A stretch of 15,013 nucleotides of DNA. Origin: an uncultured Collinsella sp. GTDB taxonomy: Bacteria > Actinomycetota > Coriobacteriia > Coriobacteriales > Coriobacteriaceae. Shown one piece after another: positions 1 to 7,188 of the stretch. Location of the stretch: positions 1 to 15,013 of the forward strand of contig CABRNM010000033.1 of NCBI GenBank assembly GCA_902472315.1. The letters are read 5' to 3'. The stretch's first letter is position 1, and the number at the start of each line of letters is the position of its first letter. Position numbers and translations under genes: made by a program. The notes under the pieces were generated by a model. The model ran no database searches and was not told where the DNA came from. It saw only the letters and a list, made by a program, of their open reading frames with translations.

Positions 1-19
1 CTCGCGCAGCGTCAAGCGG

Positions 20-43
20 TCCGCCGTTCGGTAGAACGGCGGA
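20..43 (-). terminator. Stem-loop downstream of the HTH-aminotransferase gene
   Basis: Bases 21-29 (CCGCCGTTC) pair perfectly with 34-42 (GAACGGCGG) around a GGTA loop, and T20/A43 adds a tenth pair. It begins 6 bp past the stop codon of the minus-strand aminotransferase gene, so it is well placed to end or protect that transcript. No clear U-tract follows on either strand, so intrinsic termination is only inferred. Confidence 0.45.
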
Positions 44-48
44 ACTAG

Positions 49-1569
49 TTACGCCTGGCGGTAATGGTCAAAGAAATCGGCGAGGTCTTCGAGCGACTCT
101 TTGAGCACTTCCATGCGCGGCAGGTACACGATGCGGAAGTGATCGGGCTCGGCCCAGTTAAAGCCGCCGCCGCGCGTGATCAGAATCTTCTTCTCGTGCA
201 GCAGGTCGAGGGCAAACTGCTCGTCATCGGTGATGTTGAACTTCTTAACATCCATCTTGGGGAAGATATAGAACGCCGCGCGCGGCTTGACCACCGAGAT
301 GCCATCGATCTTGTTGAGTGCCTCATACACAAAGTTGCGCTGCTCGTAGACACGACCGCCGGGGCGGATGTAGTCGTTGACCGACTGATGGCCGCCGAGC
401 GCCGTCTGGACGATCGACTGGGCTGGCACGTTGGAGCACAGGCGCATATTAGAGAGCATGTTGACGCCCATGATGAAGTCGCTCATGCAGCGCTGGTTGC
501 CCGAAAGCACCATCCAGCCAATGCGATAGCCCGCGATCATATGCGACTTGGACAGGCCGCTAAACGTAATGCAAGGCAGGTCGGGGGCGAGCGAGGCAAT
601 GGAGACATGCTCGTAGCCGTCCATGCACAGGCGGTCATAGATCTCGTCGGCAAAAATCATGAGCTGGTGCCTGCGCGCAATCTCAACGATGCCCTCGAGC
701 ACCTCACGCGGATAGACAGAGCCCGTGGGGTTGTTGGGGTTGATGATGACGAGGGCCTTGGTCGCGCTCGTGATCTTGGACTCCATATCCTCCAGGTCAG
801 GATACCAATCCGCCTGCTCATCACACAAATAATGTACGGGATGACCGCCGGCAAGGGTTGCGCACGCCGTCCAGAGCGGATAGTCGGGGCTGGGGATCAG
901 AATCTCGTCGCCATTGTCGAGCAGTGCGTTCATCGAAAGCTGAATGAGTTCGGACACGCCGTTGCCCGTGTAGATGTGCTCCATCTGAACATTGGGCAGG
1001 CCCTTGATCTGCGAGTACTGCATAATCGCCTTGCGTGCAGAGAACAGGCCGCGCGAGTTGGAATAGCCTTCGCAGTCGGGCAGCTGCTGACGCATATCCT
1101 TAATGACCTCATCGGGCGTACGGAAACCAAAGGGCGCGGGGTTGCCGATGTTGAGCTTGAGAATACGCTCGCCCTCGTCCTCCATACGGGCGGCCTCGTC
1201 GACGACGGGACCGCGCACGTCATACAGGACGTTCTCGAGTTTGGTGGATTTAGAAAAAGTACGCATGATGGTGCTCCTTGGAATTTGAGCTGAGGGATGG
1301 AGTTCTGGCTTGGAATCGTTGCGAGGCGATGATGTCTCACCTTGATCGGCGTCACCGGCAAGCAGCCAGGTAACATCGACCTCCAAAATGCGGGCGAGCA
1401 GCTCTGCCACATCGCGCCGCGGAATCGTCTTGCCACTCACATATTGGCTCATCTGACTCTTGCCGAGTTTTTTGCCGAGCATCTCCGATGCGCGGATTAC
1501 GTCCGACTGGCGTACGTCGCGATCGGACATGGTCTGTCGCAGGCGATCGCAAAACGTCTCTTGGGCCAC
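49..1569 (-). CDS. alaA: XRE-type HTH domain fused to AlaA-like alanine/glutamate aminotransferase
   Basis: The product (506 aa) has two parts. Residues about 5-72 form a Cro/C1-type helix-turn-helix, followed by a polar linker of about 30 residues. From Met102 onward it is a complete class I PLP-dependent aminotransferase resembling E. coli AlaA (glutamate-pyruvate aminotransferase): KLNIGNPAPFGF, NPNNPTG (about 278-284), ADEIYD with the PLP-contacting Asp near 308, SGLSK with the Schiff-base Lys near 341, and a substrate-carboxylate Arg near 479. The GTG at 1569 is chosen as start because AGGAGG (1580-1575) lies 5 nt before it; the frame is open further upstream to a GTG at 1608, which overlaps an operator repeat. 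AlaA itself lacks a DNA-binding domain. It is not MocR/PdxR, whose N-terminal domain is GntR-type and whose aminotransferase domain is of another subfamily. The enzyme assignment is strong; autoregulation through the HTH is inferred from the repeats upstream. Confidence 0.9.
   Translation of the reverse strand: MAQETFCDRLRQTMSDRDVRQSDVIRASEMLGKKLGKSQMSQYVSGKTIPRRDVAELLARILEVDVTWLLAGDADQGETSSPRNDSKPELHPSAQIPRSTIMRTFSKSTKLENVLYDVRGPVVDEAARMEDEGERILKLNIGNPAPFGFRTPDEVIKDMRQQLPDCEGYSNSRGLFSARKAIMQYSQIKGLPNVQMEHIYTGNGVSELIQLSMNALLDNGDEILIPSPDYPLWTACATLAGGHPVHYLCDEQADWYPDLEDMESKITSATKALVIINPNNPTGSVYPREVLEGIVEIARRHQLMIFADEIYDRLCMDGYEHVSIASLAPDLPCITFSGLSKSHMIAGYRIGWMVLSGNQRCMSDFIMGVNMLSNMRLCSNVPAQSIVQTALGGHQSVNDYIRPGGRVYEQRNFVYEALNKIDGISVVKPRAAFYIFPKMDVKKFNITDDEQFALDLLHEKKILITRGGGFNWAEPDHFRIVYLPRMEVLKESLEDLADFFDHYRQA
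1264..1279 (-). promoter_or_regulatory. Internal ribosome-binding site and ATG before the aminotransferase domain
   Basis: On the minus strand AAGGAG (1279-1274) is followed, 7 nt later, by an in-frame ATG (1266-1264). That ATG encodes the Met that opens the AlaA-homologous part (MRTFSKSTKLENV). Translation from here would give a free 405-residue aminotransferase in addition to the fusion. It may instead be a relic of the original alaA start before fusion. The site is plain in the sequence; its use is inferred. Confidence 0.5.
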
Positions 1570-1590
1570 AGGAACCTCCTTGCTGGCAAA

Positions 1591-1672
1591 GTTCAATTTA
1601 TAGAACACAAATTGAACCTGAGTTCAATTTAGGCAGCAGTATAGCGCGGCGCATTATCTGAAAGTTCAATTT
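1591..1672. promoter_or_regulatory. Four-copy GTTCAATTT operator cluster
   Basis: The exact 9-mer GTTCAATTT occurs on the plus strand at 1591-1599, 1622-1630 and 1664-1672, and inverted (AAATTGAAC) at 1609-1617. The copies at 1609 and 1622 form a perfect inverted repeat with a 4-bp centre; direct-copy spacings are 31 and 42 bp, about three and four helical turns. The cluster lies directly upstream of a gene whose product starts with an XRE-type HTH, so autoregulation is the natural reading. The repeats are certain; the protein that binds them is inferred. Confidence 0.7.
1597..1669 (-). promoter_or_regulatory. Candidate promoters of the HTH-aminotransferase gene
   Basis: Two overlapping options read leftward. 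One has -35 TTGAAC (1627-1622) and -10 TATAAA (1602-1597), with a long 19-nt spacer. The other has -35 TTGAAC (1669-1664) and a better -10, TATACT (1643-1638), with a 20-nt spacer. In both, the TTGAAC hexamer is part of a GTTCAATTT repeat, so occupied operators would block polymerase. The long spacers lower confidence in the exact choice. Confidence 0.4.
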
Positions 1673-1731
1673 CACAAGAAAATGTACCGAGCCTCGAGAA
1701 TTGTCCCAAAGTAGACAACGGGTACGCGCTT

Positions 1732-2589
1732 TTAGAGATATTCAAGGAAACGAGCCGCCGCAAGCGAAACGTCAGCGGTGCGGTATATGGCGTTGATCTG
1801 CCGATGAGGATGTCCCTCGAGCGGGCGCACGGCAACATCGAACTGGCAGCGGCGCAAGATGAGCGCCGGAAGGACGCTCACGCCCAGACCGTCCTCGACC
1901 ATGGCCATAATCGCATAATCATCCCAGGTCGACAGCTTAGAGCGTACCGCCAGGCCCGCGCGGCGAAACAGCGGCGTAATCTCGTCGTCACTACCGCGTT
2001 CCAGCAGAATAAACTGCTCGTTGGCCAAATCGGCAAGAGAAATGACCTCCGCGGTGGCAAGCGAGGAGTCCGCTGGCACCACGGCCATCAGCTCGTCTTG
2101 CACCAACGGCCGCGACGCCACGCCGACGCCGCGTGGCTCACGCGGAATAAAACCCAGGTCGCAGCGGCCTTCCGCCACCCATTGCTCAATCTCGGAGTAA
2201 TCACCCATCAGCAGCTCGTAATCGACATCCGGGTGATCGGCGCGAAAGTGCGCAATCACCGGCGGCAGCACGTGGGTCGCCACGCTCGAAAACGTACCGA
2301 TACAGATCTTGCCACGCATGAGCCCTCGCATCTCGTCCACGCGTCGCTGCAGGCGGCCAAACTCTTCGCATAACGCCTCGACTGCCGGCATGACCTGCCG
2401 CCCGTCGGCAGAAAGCACCACGCCCTCGCGGCTGCGATCAAGCACCTTAAAACCCCAGTCTGCCTCAAGGTCGCCCACCATGCGGCTCACGCCCGACTGC
2501 GAATAGCTCAACCGCTCCGCAGCACGCGTAAAGCTGCCGGCACGCACCGTCTCGAGCAGCACTTGCATCTTTTGGATATTGGTCTCCAC
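1732..2589 (-). CDS. LysR-family transcriptional regulator
   Basis: The 285-residue product has the family layout: an N-terminal winged HTH at about 4-62 (GSFTRAAERLSYSQSGVSRM, then LEADWGFKVLDR), a linker helix, and a periplasmic-binding-protein-like effector domain from about 88 to the end; length is normal for the family. The GTG at 2589 is preferred because GGAGG (2600-2596) lies 6 nt upstream; an ATG at 2610 would add seven residues without a good ribosome-binding site. It is divergent from the EamA transporter gene, the classic arrangement in which a LysR protein controls its neighbour from a shared intergenic operator. The effector cannot be told from the sequence. Confidence 0.92.
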   Translation of the reverse strand: METNIQKMQVLLETVRAGSFTRAAERLSYSQSGVSRMVGDLEADWGFKVLDRSREGVVLSADGRQVMPAVEALCEEFGRLQRRVDEMRGLMRGKICIGTFSSVATHVLPPVIAHFRADHPDVDYELLMGDYSEIEQWVAEGRCDLGFIPREPRGVGVASRPLVQDELMAVVPADSSLATAEVISLADLANEQFILLERGSDDEITPLFRRAGLAVRSKLSTWDDYAIMAMVEDGLGVSVLPALILRRCQFDVAVRPLEGHPHRQINAIYRTADVSLAAARFLEYL

Positions 2590-2634
2590 GGCACGCCTCC
2601 AGCTTTGCATGAGTTTTTGTCATGTTTGCCATGC

Positions 2635-2640
2635 ATTATA
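2635..2640 (-). promoter_or_regulatory. -10 box of the LysR gene
   Basis: Read leftward, the sequence is a perfect TATAAT, which would start a transcript about 40 nt before the GTG at 2589. No strong -35 sits 16-18 nt upstream. The LysR-box palindrome begins about 20 bp further upstream, so binding there could affect this promoter. Confidence 0.45.
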
Positions 2641-2661
2641 TTCGCTTTTCTTCTAAAGCCA

Positions 2662-2678
2662 GTTCACCCATAGTGAAC
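2662..2678. promoter_or_regulatory. LysR-box-like palindrome between divergent genes
   Basis: GTTCAC (2662-2667) and GTGAAC (2673-2678) are perfect inverted halves around CCATA. The site contains T-N11-A (T2664, A2676), the hallmark of LysR-regulator boxes. It lies between the LysR -10 and a possible -10 of the transporter gene (GATATA, about 2686-2691), as expected for a shared operator. Confidence 0.6.
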
Positions 2679-2707
2679 ATGCTCGGATATAGAGGGGATG
2701 TCAGCGC

Positions 2708-3619
2708 ATGAACAACGGACTGTTTACGTACCTAGCAGCATTGCTATTGTTTGGTTCCAACGGCATCATCGCCGCTGCCATCGCGCTGCCGAGCTCCGAT
2801 ATCGTGCTGCTGCGCACGTTTTTGGGCGTACTCTCGCTTGTCGCCATCCTCGCCATCACCCAACGCCATAAGTTGCAGGCGCCATCTCGCCCCCGCGAAG
2901 CCGCAGCCCTCCTCCTCTCGGGAGCCGCGCTGGGCGCCAGCTGGATTTTTCTGTTCCGCGCCTACCAGACGATCGGCGTCGGCGTATCCTCGCTGCTGTA
3001 CTACTGCGGCCCCATCATCGTCATGGCGCTCTCCCCGCTCATCTTTGGCGAAAAGCTGACCAGCAGCAAAATCGCCGGCTTTATCGCCGTCGCCTGCGGC
3101 GCTTTTCTCATTGCAGCGCAAGGTCTAGGCGGCAATATGCCCATTGCTGGTATCGCCTGCGGCATCGCCTCGGCCTTCTGCTACGCATTGATGGTCATCG
3201 CTAGCAAGGGTGCACCACACATCGAAGGCCTCGAAAACTCCACGCTCCAGGTGAGCGCCGCCTTTGTGACCGCGCTGGTCCTCACGCTCATCACGCAGGG
3301 CGCTCCCTCATTCCTGTCCGCCGGCGTCGCCGCCAGCATTGATTGGCGTGCCGTCGTCATGCTCGGCATTGTCAACACCGGTATCGGTTGCCTACTCTAC
3401 TTTAGTGCTGTCGCCAAGCTGCCCGTCCAGACCGTCGCGGTCGTCGGCTACCTTGAGCCGCTTTCGGCCGTCGTGTTCTCCGTCGCCCTTTTGGGCGAGA
3501 CCGTGACGCCCATCCGCCTCATGGGCGCCGCGCTGATCATCGGCGGCGCGATTTTTTGCGAACTCGCCGGCAAACGCGCAAACACCAAGGCTGGCATCGC
3601 CCAGACAGCACGTGCTTAA
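2708..3619 (+). CDS. EamA-family (DMT superfamily) transporter
   Basis: This 303-residue hydrophobic protein has about ten membrane segments in two homologous EamA halves (about 1-135 and 150-285). Typical features are the Arg after helix 2 (IVLLRTFLG), SSLLYYCGPIIVMALSPLIFGEKL near the end of the first half, and the matching VAVVGYLEPLSAVVFSVALLGE in the second. Members of this superfamily usually export amino acids or other small metabolites. The start is the ATG at 2708, with GAGGGG about 10 nt upstream. It is divergent from a LysR regulator that probably controls it. The substrate is unknown. Confidence 0.9.
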   Translation: MNNGLFTYLAALLLFGSNGIIAAAIALPSSDIVLLRTFLGVLSLVAILAITQRHKLQAPSRPREAAALLLSGAALGASWIFLFRAYQTIGVGVSSLLYYCGPIIVMALSPLIFGEKLTSSKIAGFIAVACGAFLIAAQGLGGNMPIAGIACGIASAFCYALMVIASKGAPHIEGLENSTLQVSAAFVTALVLTLITQGAPSFLSAGVAASIDWRAVVMLGIVNTGIGCLLYFSAVAKLPVQTVAVVGYLEPLSAVVFSVALLGETVTPIRLMGAALIIGGAIFCELAGKRANTKAGIAQTARA

Positions 3620-3653
3620 TAGCCCCTGCTCTGAAATACTACCTGCGTATATG

Positions 3654-3677
3654 AATAATCCCCAGATGGGGATTATT
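3654..3677 (+). terminator. Perfect 10-bp hairpin after the EamA gene
   Basis: AATAATCCCC (3654-3663) pairs fully with GGGGATTATT (3668-3677) across an AGAT loop. It lies 35 nt past the eamA stop and 80-100 nt before kup. The right arm ends ATTATT but no T-run follows, so it may be a weak terminator of eamA or an operator or leader element for kup. Confidence 0.4.
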
Positions 3678-3758
3678 GTCTAAAACACCCCGATGTGCCA
3701 AACTGCTCTTATATGTATAAAGATGGCATAAAGGTCTACTGCTCTTTGCAGAGGCCAG

Positions 3759-6008
3759 ATGTCCAAGGGAGTCCACGTGGCACAGAACAAGCTGGAGGCA
3801 AGCCTCCAAGAACAGCGTAGTCAAGGCGGGCATGGAGCCATTCCCCTCTCCGCTGGCATGCTGCTCGTAACGCTCGGCGTCGTCTACGGTGACATCGGTA
3901 CGAGCCCCATGTACACCATGAAATCAATTGTCGCCAACAACGGCGGCATCGGTACCGTCAGCGAGGACATGATCCTGGGCGCGCTTTCGCTCGTCATCTG
4001 GACCATGACGCTCGTGACCACGGTCAAGTACGTGCTGATTGCCATGAATGCAGACAACCACAACGAAGGCGGCATCTTCGCCCTGTTCAGCCTCGTGCGC
4101 AAGGTGGCGCCATGGCTGATTCTGCCCGCCATGATCGGCGGCGCGGCGCTGCTCGCCGACGGCATCCTCACCCCCGCCGTCACGGTTACCACGGCCATCG
4201 AGGGCTTGCGCACCATCGAGTGGGGCCACGCGCTTTTGGGCGACGGCCAGACCAACGTCATCATCATCACCATCATCATTATCTGCGGCCTGTTTGCCAT
4301 GCAGCGCGCCGGCACCTCGTCGATCGGCAAGTTGTTCGGCCCGCTCATGACGCTGTGGTTCCTGTTCCTGGCAGGCGCCGGCTTATTCAACATGCTCGGC
4401 AACCTGTCCATCTTGCGCGCGCTCAACCCCATCCGCGGCATTATGTTCCTGTTCTCGCCCATCAACCACTCGGGCATCATGGTGCTCGGCTTCGTCTTCC
4501 TGTCGACGACCGGCGCCGAGGCACTCTATTCGGACATGGGTCACGTGGGCAAGGCTAACATTTACGCATCCTGGCCGTTCGTAAAGGCGGCCCTCATCCT
4601 TAACTATCTGGGTCAGGGCGCTTGGCTGCTCGCCAATAACTCCAACCCCCAGATGCTCGCGATGGATATCGTCAACCCGTTCTATATGATGCTCCCCGAG
4701 CCCCTGCGCCCCTTTGCCATCGTGCTTTCGGCCGTGGCGGCCATCATCGCCTCGCAGGCGCTCATCACCGGCTCGTTCTCGCTGGTATCCGAGGCAACGC
4801 GCCTCAACCTTATGCCGCACCTGCGCATCCACTACCCCAGCGACACCAAGGGTCAGCTCTATATTCCGCTCGTCAACAACATCATGTGGGTCGGCTGCAT
4901 CTTCATCGTGCTGCTGTTCCAAAACTCCGAGCGCATGGAGAGCGCCTATGGCCTCGCCATTACCGTGACCATGCTCATGACCACGACGCTTTTGACGAGC
5001 TATATCACCGGCATCCTCAAGCACAAGCTGGGCGCCTGCATCTTTGCCCTGCTCTTTGGTGCCATTGAGCTGTGCTTCTTCGCTTCGTGCCTCACCATGT
5101 TCTTTGACGGCGGCTACGTCATGATCTTCCTGGCCGCACTGCTGTTTGGCCTTATGTATGTGTGGCGCCGCGGCACCGCCATTGAGCGCACGCAGACGAT
5201 CCTGTTGCCCGTCTCCAAGTACATCGATCAGCTCGACCGCCTGCGCAATGACGAGACCTATCCCGTGCTCGCTGACAATCTGGTATTTCTCACCAACAGC
5301 CCCGACCCGCTCACGCTCGACCGCGACGTGCTCTATTCCATCCTGGACAAGCACCCCAAGCGCGCTAAGGCATACTGGTTCATCAACGTGCACGTTACCG
5401 ATGAGCCCTATACGCACGAGTATTCCGTTGAGACCTTTGGCACGGACTTTTTGTTCCGCGTGCGCTTGGACCTAGGCTTTAAGGTCAATCAGCGCATCAA
5501 CGCCTACCTGCGCCAGATCGTTGGCGACCTGATGGCATCGGGTGAGTTGCCACCGCAGCATCACACCTACTCCATCTACGAGACGCGCGGCAACGTGGGC
5601 GACTTCCGCTTTTGCATGCTGCGCAAGATGCTTGCCCCCGAAACGGACATCAACCGCAACGACCACCGCGTCATGGCCATCAAGTACGCCGTCCGCCGCG
5701 CCTGCGGAAGCCCGGCACGCTGGTACGGTCTCGAGAACTCGGCCATCATCATCGAGTACGTGCCGCTGTTTGCCCGCATGCGCCCGGCCGTTAAGCTCGT
5801 GCGCACCCAGGTGCCGCTCGAGGTTCAGATCGAAGAGGCCGAGGAAATGGAAGTCGATATCTTCTCGGACGACCTGGTCAACGGCAACGAAGCCGGCAGG
5901 AACATGAACGTCGATCCCACCGAGTTGCTCGAGAGCGTCGCCGATACGCCCGAACAGCAACAGCTCGACGGCCTCGAGAACGAACAACTCAACGACGCCA
6001 ACTTCTAG
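3759..6008 (+). CDS. kup: Kup-type potassium uptake transporter
   Basis: The product (749 aa) imports K+ across the cytoplasmic membrane, probably with protons as in other KUP/HAK/KT transporters. The family signature GVVYGDIGTSPMYT lies at residues 40-53, including the Asp equivalent to essential D23 of E. coli Kup. NEGGIFALFSLV, NNSNPQMLAMDIVNP and ITGSFSLVSEATRLNLMP are further family blocks. About twelve membrane segments occupy the first 460 residues, followed by the cytosolic domain. The last 60 or so residues form an acidic, polar tail. The ATG at 3759 has AGAGG 4 nt upstream; a GTG at 3777 preceded by AAGGGAG with 5-nt spacing is an equally likely start and would remove six residues. 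It is monocistronic, with a hairpin on each side. Confidence 0.95.
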   Translation: MSKGVHVAQNKLEASLQEQRSQGGHGAIPLSAGMLLVTLGVVYGDIGTSPMYTMKSIVANNGGIGTVSEDMILGALSLVIWTMTLVTTVKYVLIAMNADNHNEGGIFALFSLVRKVAPWLILPAMIGGAALLADGILTPAVTVTTAIEGLRTIEWGHALLGDGQTNVIIITIIIICGLFAMQRAGTSSIGKLFGPLMTLWFLFLAGAGLFNMLGNLSILRALNPIRGIMFLFSPINHSGIMVLGFVFLSTTGAEALYSDMGHVGKANIYASWPFVKAALILNYLGQGAWLLANNSNPQMLAMDIVNPFYMMLPEPLRPFAIVLSAVAAIIASQALITGSFSLVSEATRLNLMPHLRIHYPSDTKGQLYIPLVNNIMWVGCIFIVLLFQNSERMESAYGLAITVTMLMTTTLLTSYITGILKHKLGACIFALLFGAIELCFFASCLTMFFDGGYVMIFLAALLFGLMYVWRRGTAIERTQTILLPVSKYIDQLDRLRNDETYPVLADNLVFLTNSPDPLTLDRDVLYSILDKHPKRAKAYWFINVHVTDEPYTHEYSVETFGTDFLFRVRLDLGFKVNQRINAYLRQIVGDLMASGELPPQHHTYSIYETRGNVGDFRFCMLRKMLAPETDINRNDHRVMAIKYAVRRACGSPARWYGLENSAIIIEYVPLFARMRPAVKLVRTQVPLEVQIEEAEEMEVDIFSDDLVNGNEAGRNMNVDPTELLESVADTPEQQQLDGLENEQLNDANF

Positions 6009-6031
6009 CGACGTCACAAATCAACGACAGC

Positions 6032-6061
6032 GGCCCTGCACCTCACGAGAGACGCAGGGCC
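6032..6061. terminator. Hairpin between convergent kup and bsh
   Basis: GGCCCTGC (6032-6039) pairs with GCAGGGCC (6054-6061); the loop holds a smaller CTC/GAG stem. It lies 24 nt after the kup stop and 27 nt past the bsh stop, so it can serve both transcripts. The following T-run is short. Confidence 0.65.
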
Positions 6062-6087
6062 ACTTTGCATTGCAGTAAAGCTAACGG

Positions 6088-7053
6088 CTACGAACGACGC
6101 GGCTCGGGAACCACGAGCTTATCGGGGTTTGCGCCCTCGGCATCCATCAGGCTCACGTAGCGAATCGACGGATCATCATACATCGCGTAGTAATAATTGC
6201 CCGTGCGCGCGCTAAAGCATCCGGTGTAGATAGTCTTCTCGAACTTGCCATCGCCCATCCTGGACGCCCCCTCAATCATCACCACGCCCTCGAGTGAACG
6301 GAACATGCGGACGACGTTTTCGGTCTCGCTCTCCTTTTGCGGGTAATTGGCATTGAGGTACGCCGCCTTTACAAAACGGCTCGGCGAATAGCAATCGCCC
6401 GGAATGCCGCGCATGCCGGCGCCCGCGCCATAGGGCTTGAGCTCGGCGCCACGCCATGTCGCCGTCTGCGGAAAATCGCTTGTGGCGGTGATATAGGTGC
6501 GCAGGTTTTCCATGTGCCACGGGAAGGTCGGCTGGTTGGCAAGGGTGTCGACCGGATCGTCGTATACATGCAGGCCATCAGCCATCATCTCGACCACGAT
6601 GCTGCGCTGGCTGTCGCCGATAATCCAATGGAGCAGCGACACGCCCAGCCCCTCTCCTGCAGATTTGGCAACAATCACCGTGTCGCGCAGCGCGGCCTCG
6701 ACCTCATCGACCGTCGAGAACGTCGCTGCCACCCACAGGGGAAACTCATAGGCCGCGATATTGGTCTTTCCATCAACCGGCCCCTCGGCATACTCGGCAT
6801 AACCCGGGAAATTGAGACCCGCCACGGCGAGGCCCGCATCGTTGCCGCAGTCGAAGAACATAGGGTAATTCTTGTAATCGATGCACATACCGATCACCGC
6901 GTGTGCCGCTGTCGCGTCGTCGATAAACGAATACGGAATGTGGAACCCGCGCGGCATCACGCGAACCTGTTGGCCGTAGTCAAAGCTCCAGTCGAGGTTG
7001 CGGCCCAGATACATGTGACCAGAATTATCGGTAAATCGAATGCTCGTGCACAT
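6088..7053 (-). CDS. bsh: Bile salt hydrolase (conjugated bile acid hydrolase)
   Basis: This cytosolic Ntn-hydrolase cleaves glycine or taurine from conjugated bile salts. The ATG at 7053 is chosen because AGGAGG lies 4 nt upstream and because it places the nucleophile Cys at position 2, exposed when Met is removed; an upstream in-frame start would bury it. Visible active-site residues are Cys2, Arg18, Asp21, Asn81, Asn173 and Arg226, the set known from Clostridium and Bifidobacterium enzymes with a small shift. Length is 321 aa, normal for the family. Blocks such as GRNLDWSF, FDCGND, AGLNFPGYA, NQPTF and GIPGD..SPSRF are closest, from memory, to Bifidobacterium longum Bsh, so bile salt hydrolase is favoured over penicillin V acylase. 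It is convergent with kup and separated from the deformylase-like gene by a terminator, so it is probably a single-gene unit. Confidence 0.95.
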   Translation of the reverse strand: MCTSIRFTDNSGHMYLGRNLDWSFDYGQQVRVMPRGFHIPYSFIDDATAAHAVIGMCIDYKNYPMFFDCGNDAGLAVAGLNFPGYAEYAEGPVDGKTNIAAYEFPLWVAATFSTVDEVEAALRDTVIVAKSAGEGLGVSLLHWIIGDSQRSIVVEMMADGLHVYDDPVDTLANQPTFPWHMENLRTYITATSDFPQTATWRGAELKPYGAGAGMRGIPGDCYSPSRFVKAAYLNANYPQKESETENVVRMFRSLEGVVMIEGASRMGDGKFEKTIYTGCFSARTGNYYYAMYDDPSIRYVSLMDAEGANPDKLVVPEPRRS

Positions 7054-7124
7054 GGCGCCTCCTAGCTTTACGTTCTTTCTTTCTAAGCTTATTGTCACCA
7101 ATCAAAGAGGCGCTAAACACAAAA

Positions 7125-7156
7125 GCCCGGACATGACAACAATGTCATGCCCGGGC
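7125..7156 (-). terminator. Intrinsic terminator of the deformylase-like gene
   Basis: GCCCGG plus CATGACA (7125-7138) pair with TGTCATG plus CCGGGC (7143-7156) around an ACAA loop, with one internal mismatch. Read leftward the stem is followed by TTTTGTGTTT, a good U-tract. It separates the deformylase-like gene from bsh. Confidence 0.85.
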
Positions 7157-7188
7157 CAAAAGAGACGAAGTGCGGTGCTGTAGTCACC

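Noticed and set aside
64..1293. Long plus-strand reading frame opposite the aminotransferase gene
   Set aside because: It is the antisense of a gene with clear homology; it has no family resemblance and is the usual shadow in GC-rich DNA.
3620..3758. Possible c-di-AMP (ydaO-type) riboswitch ahead of kup
   Set aside because: The region is too short and lacks the conserved blocks of that class; only a single hairpin is seen.
4257..4282. ATC-rich run that reads as a poly-His stretch in another frame
   Set aside because: In the kup frame it encodes Ile-rich membrane helix residues; the His run is a frame artefact.
4383..5417. Long minus-strand reading frame opposite kup
   Set aside because: Antisense shadow of the transporter; its composition reflects the complement of hydrophobic codons.
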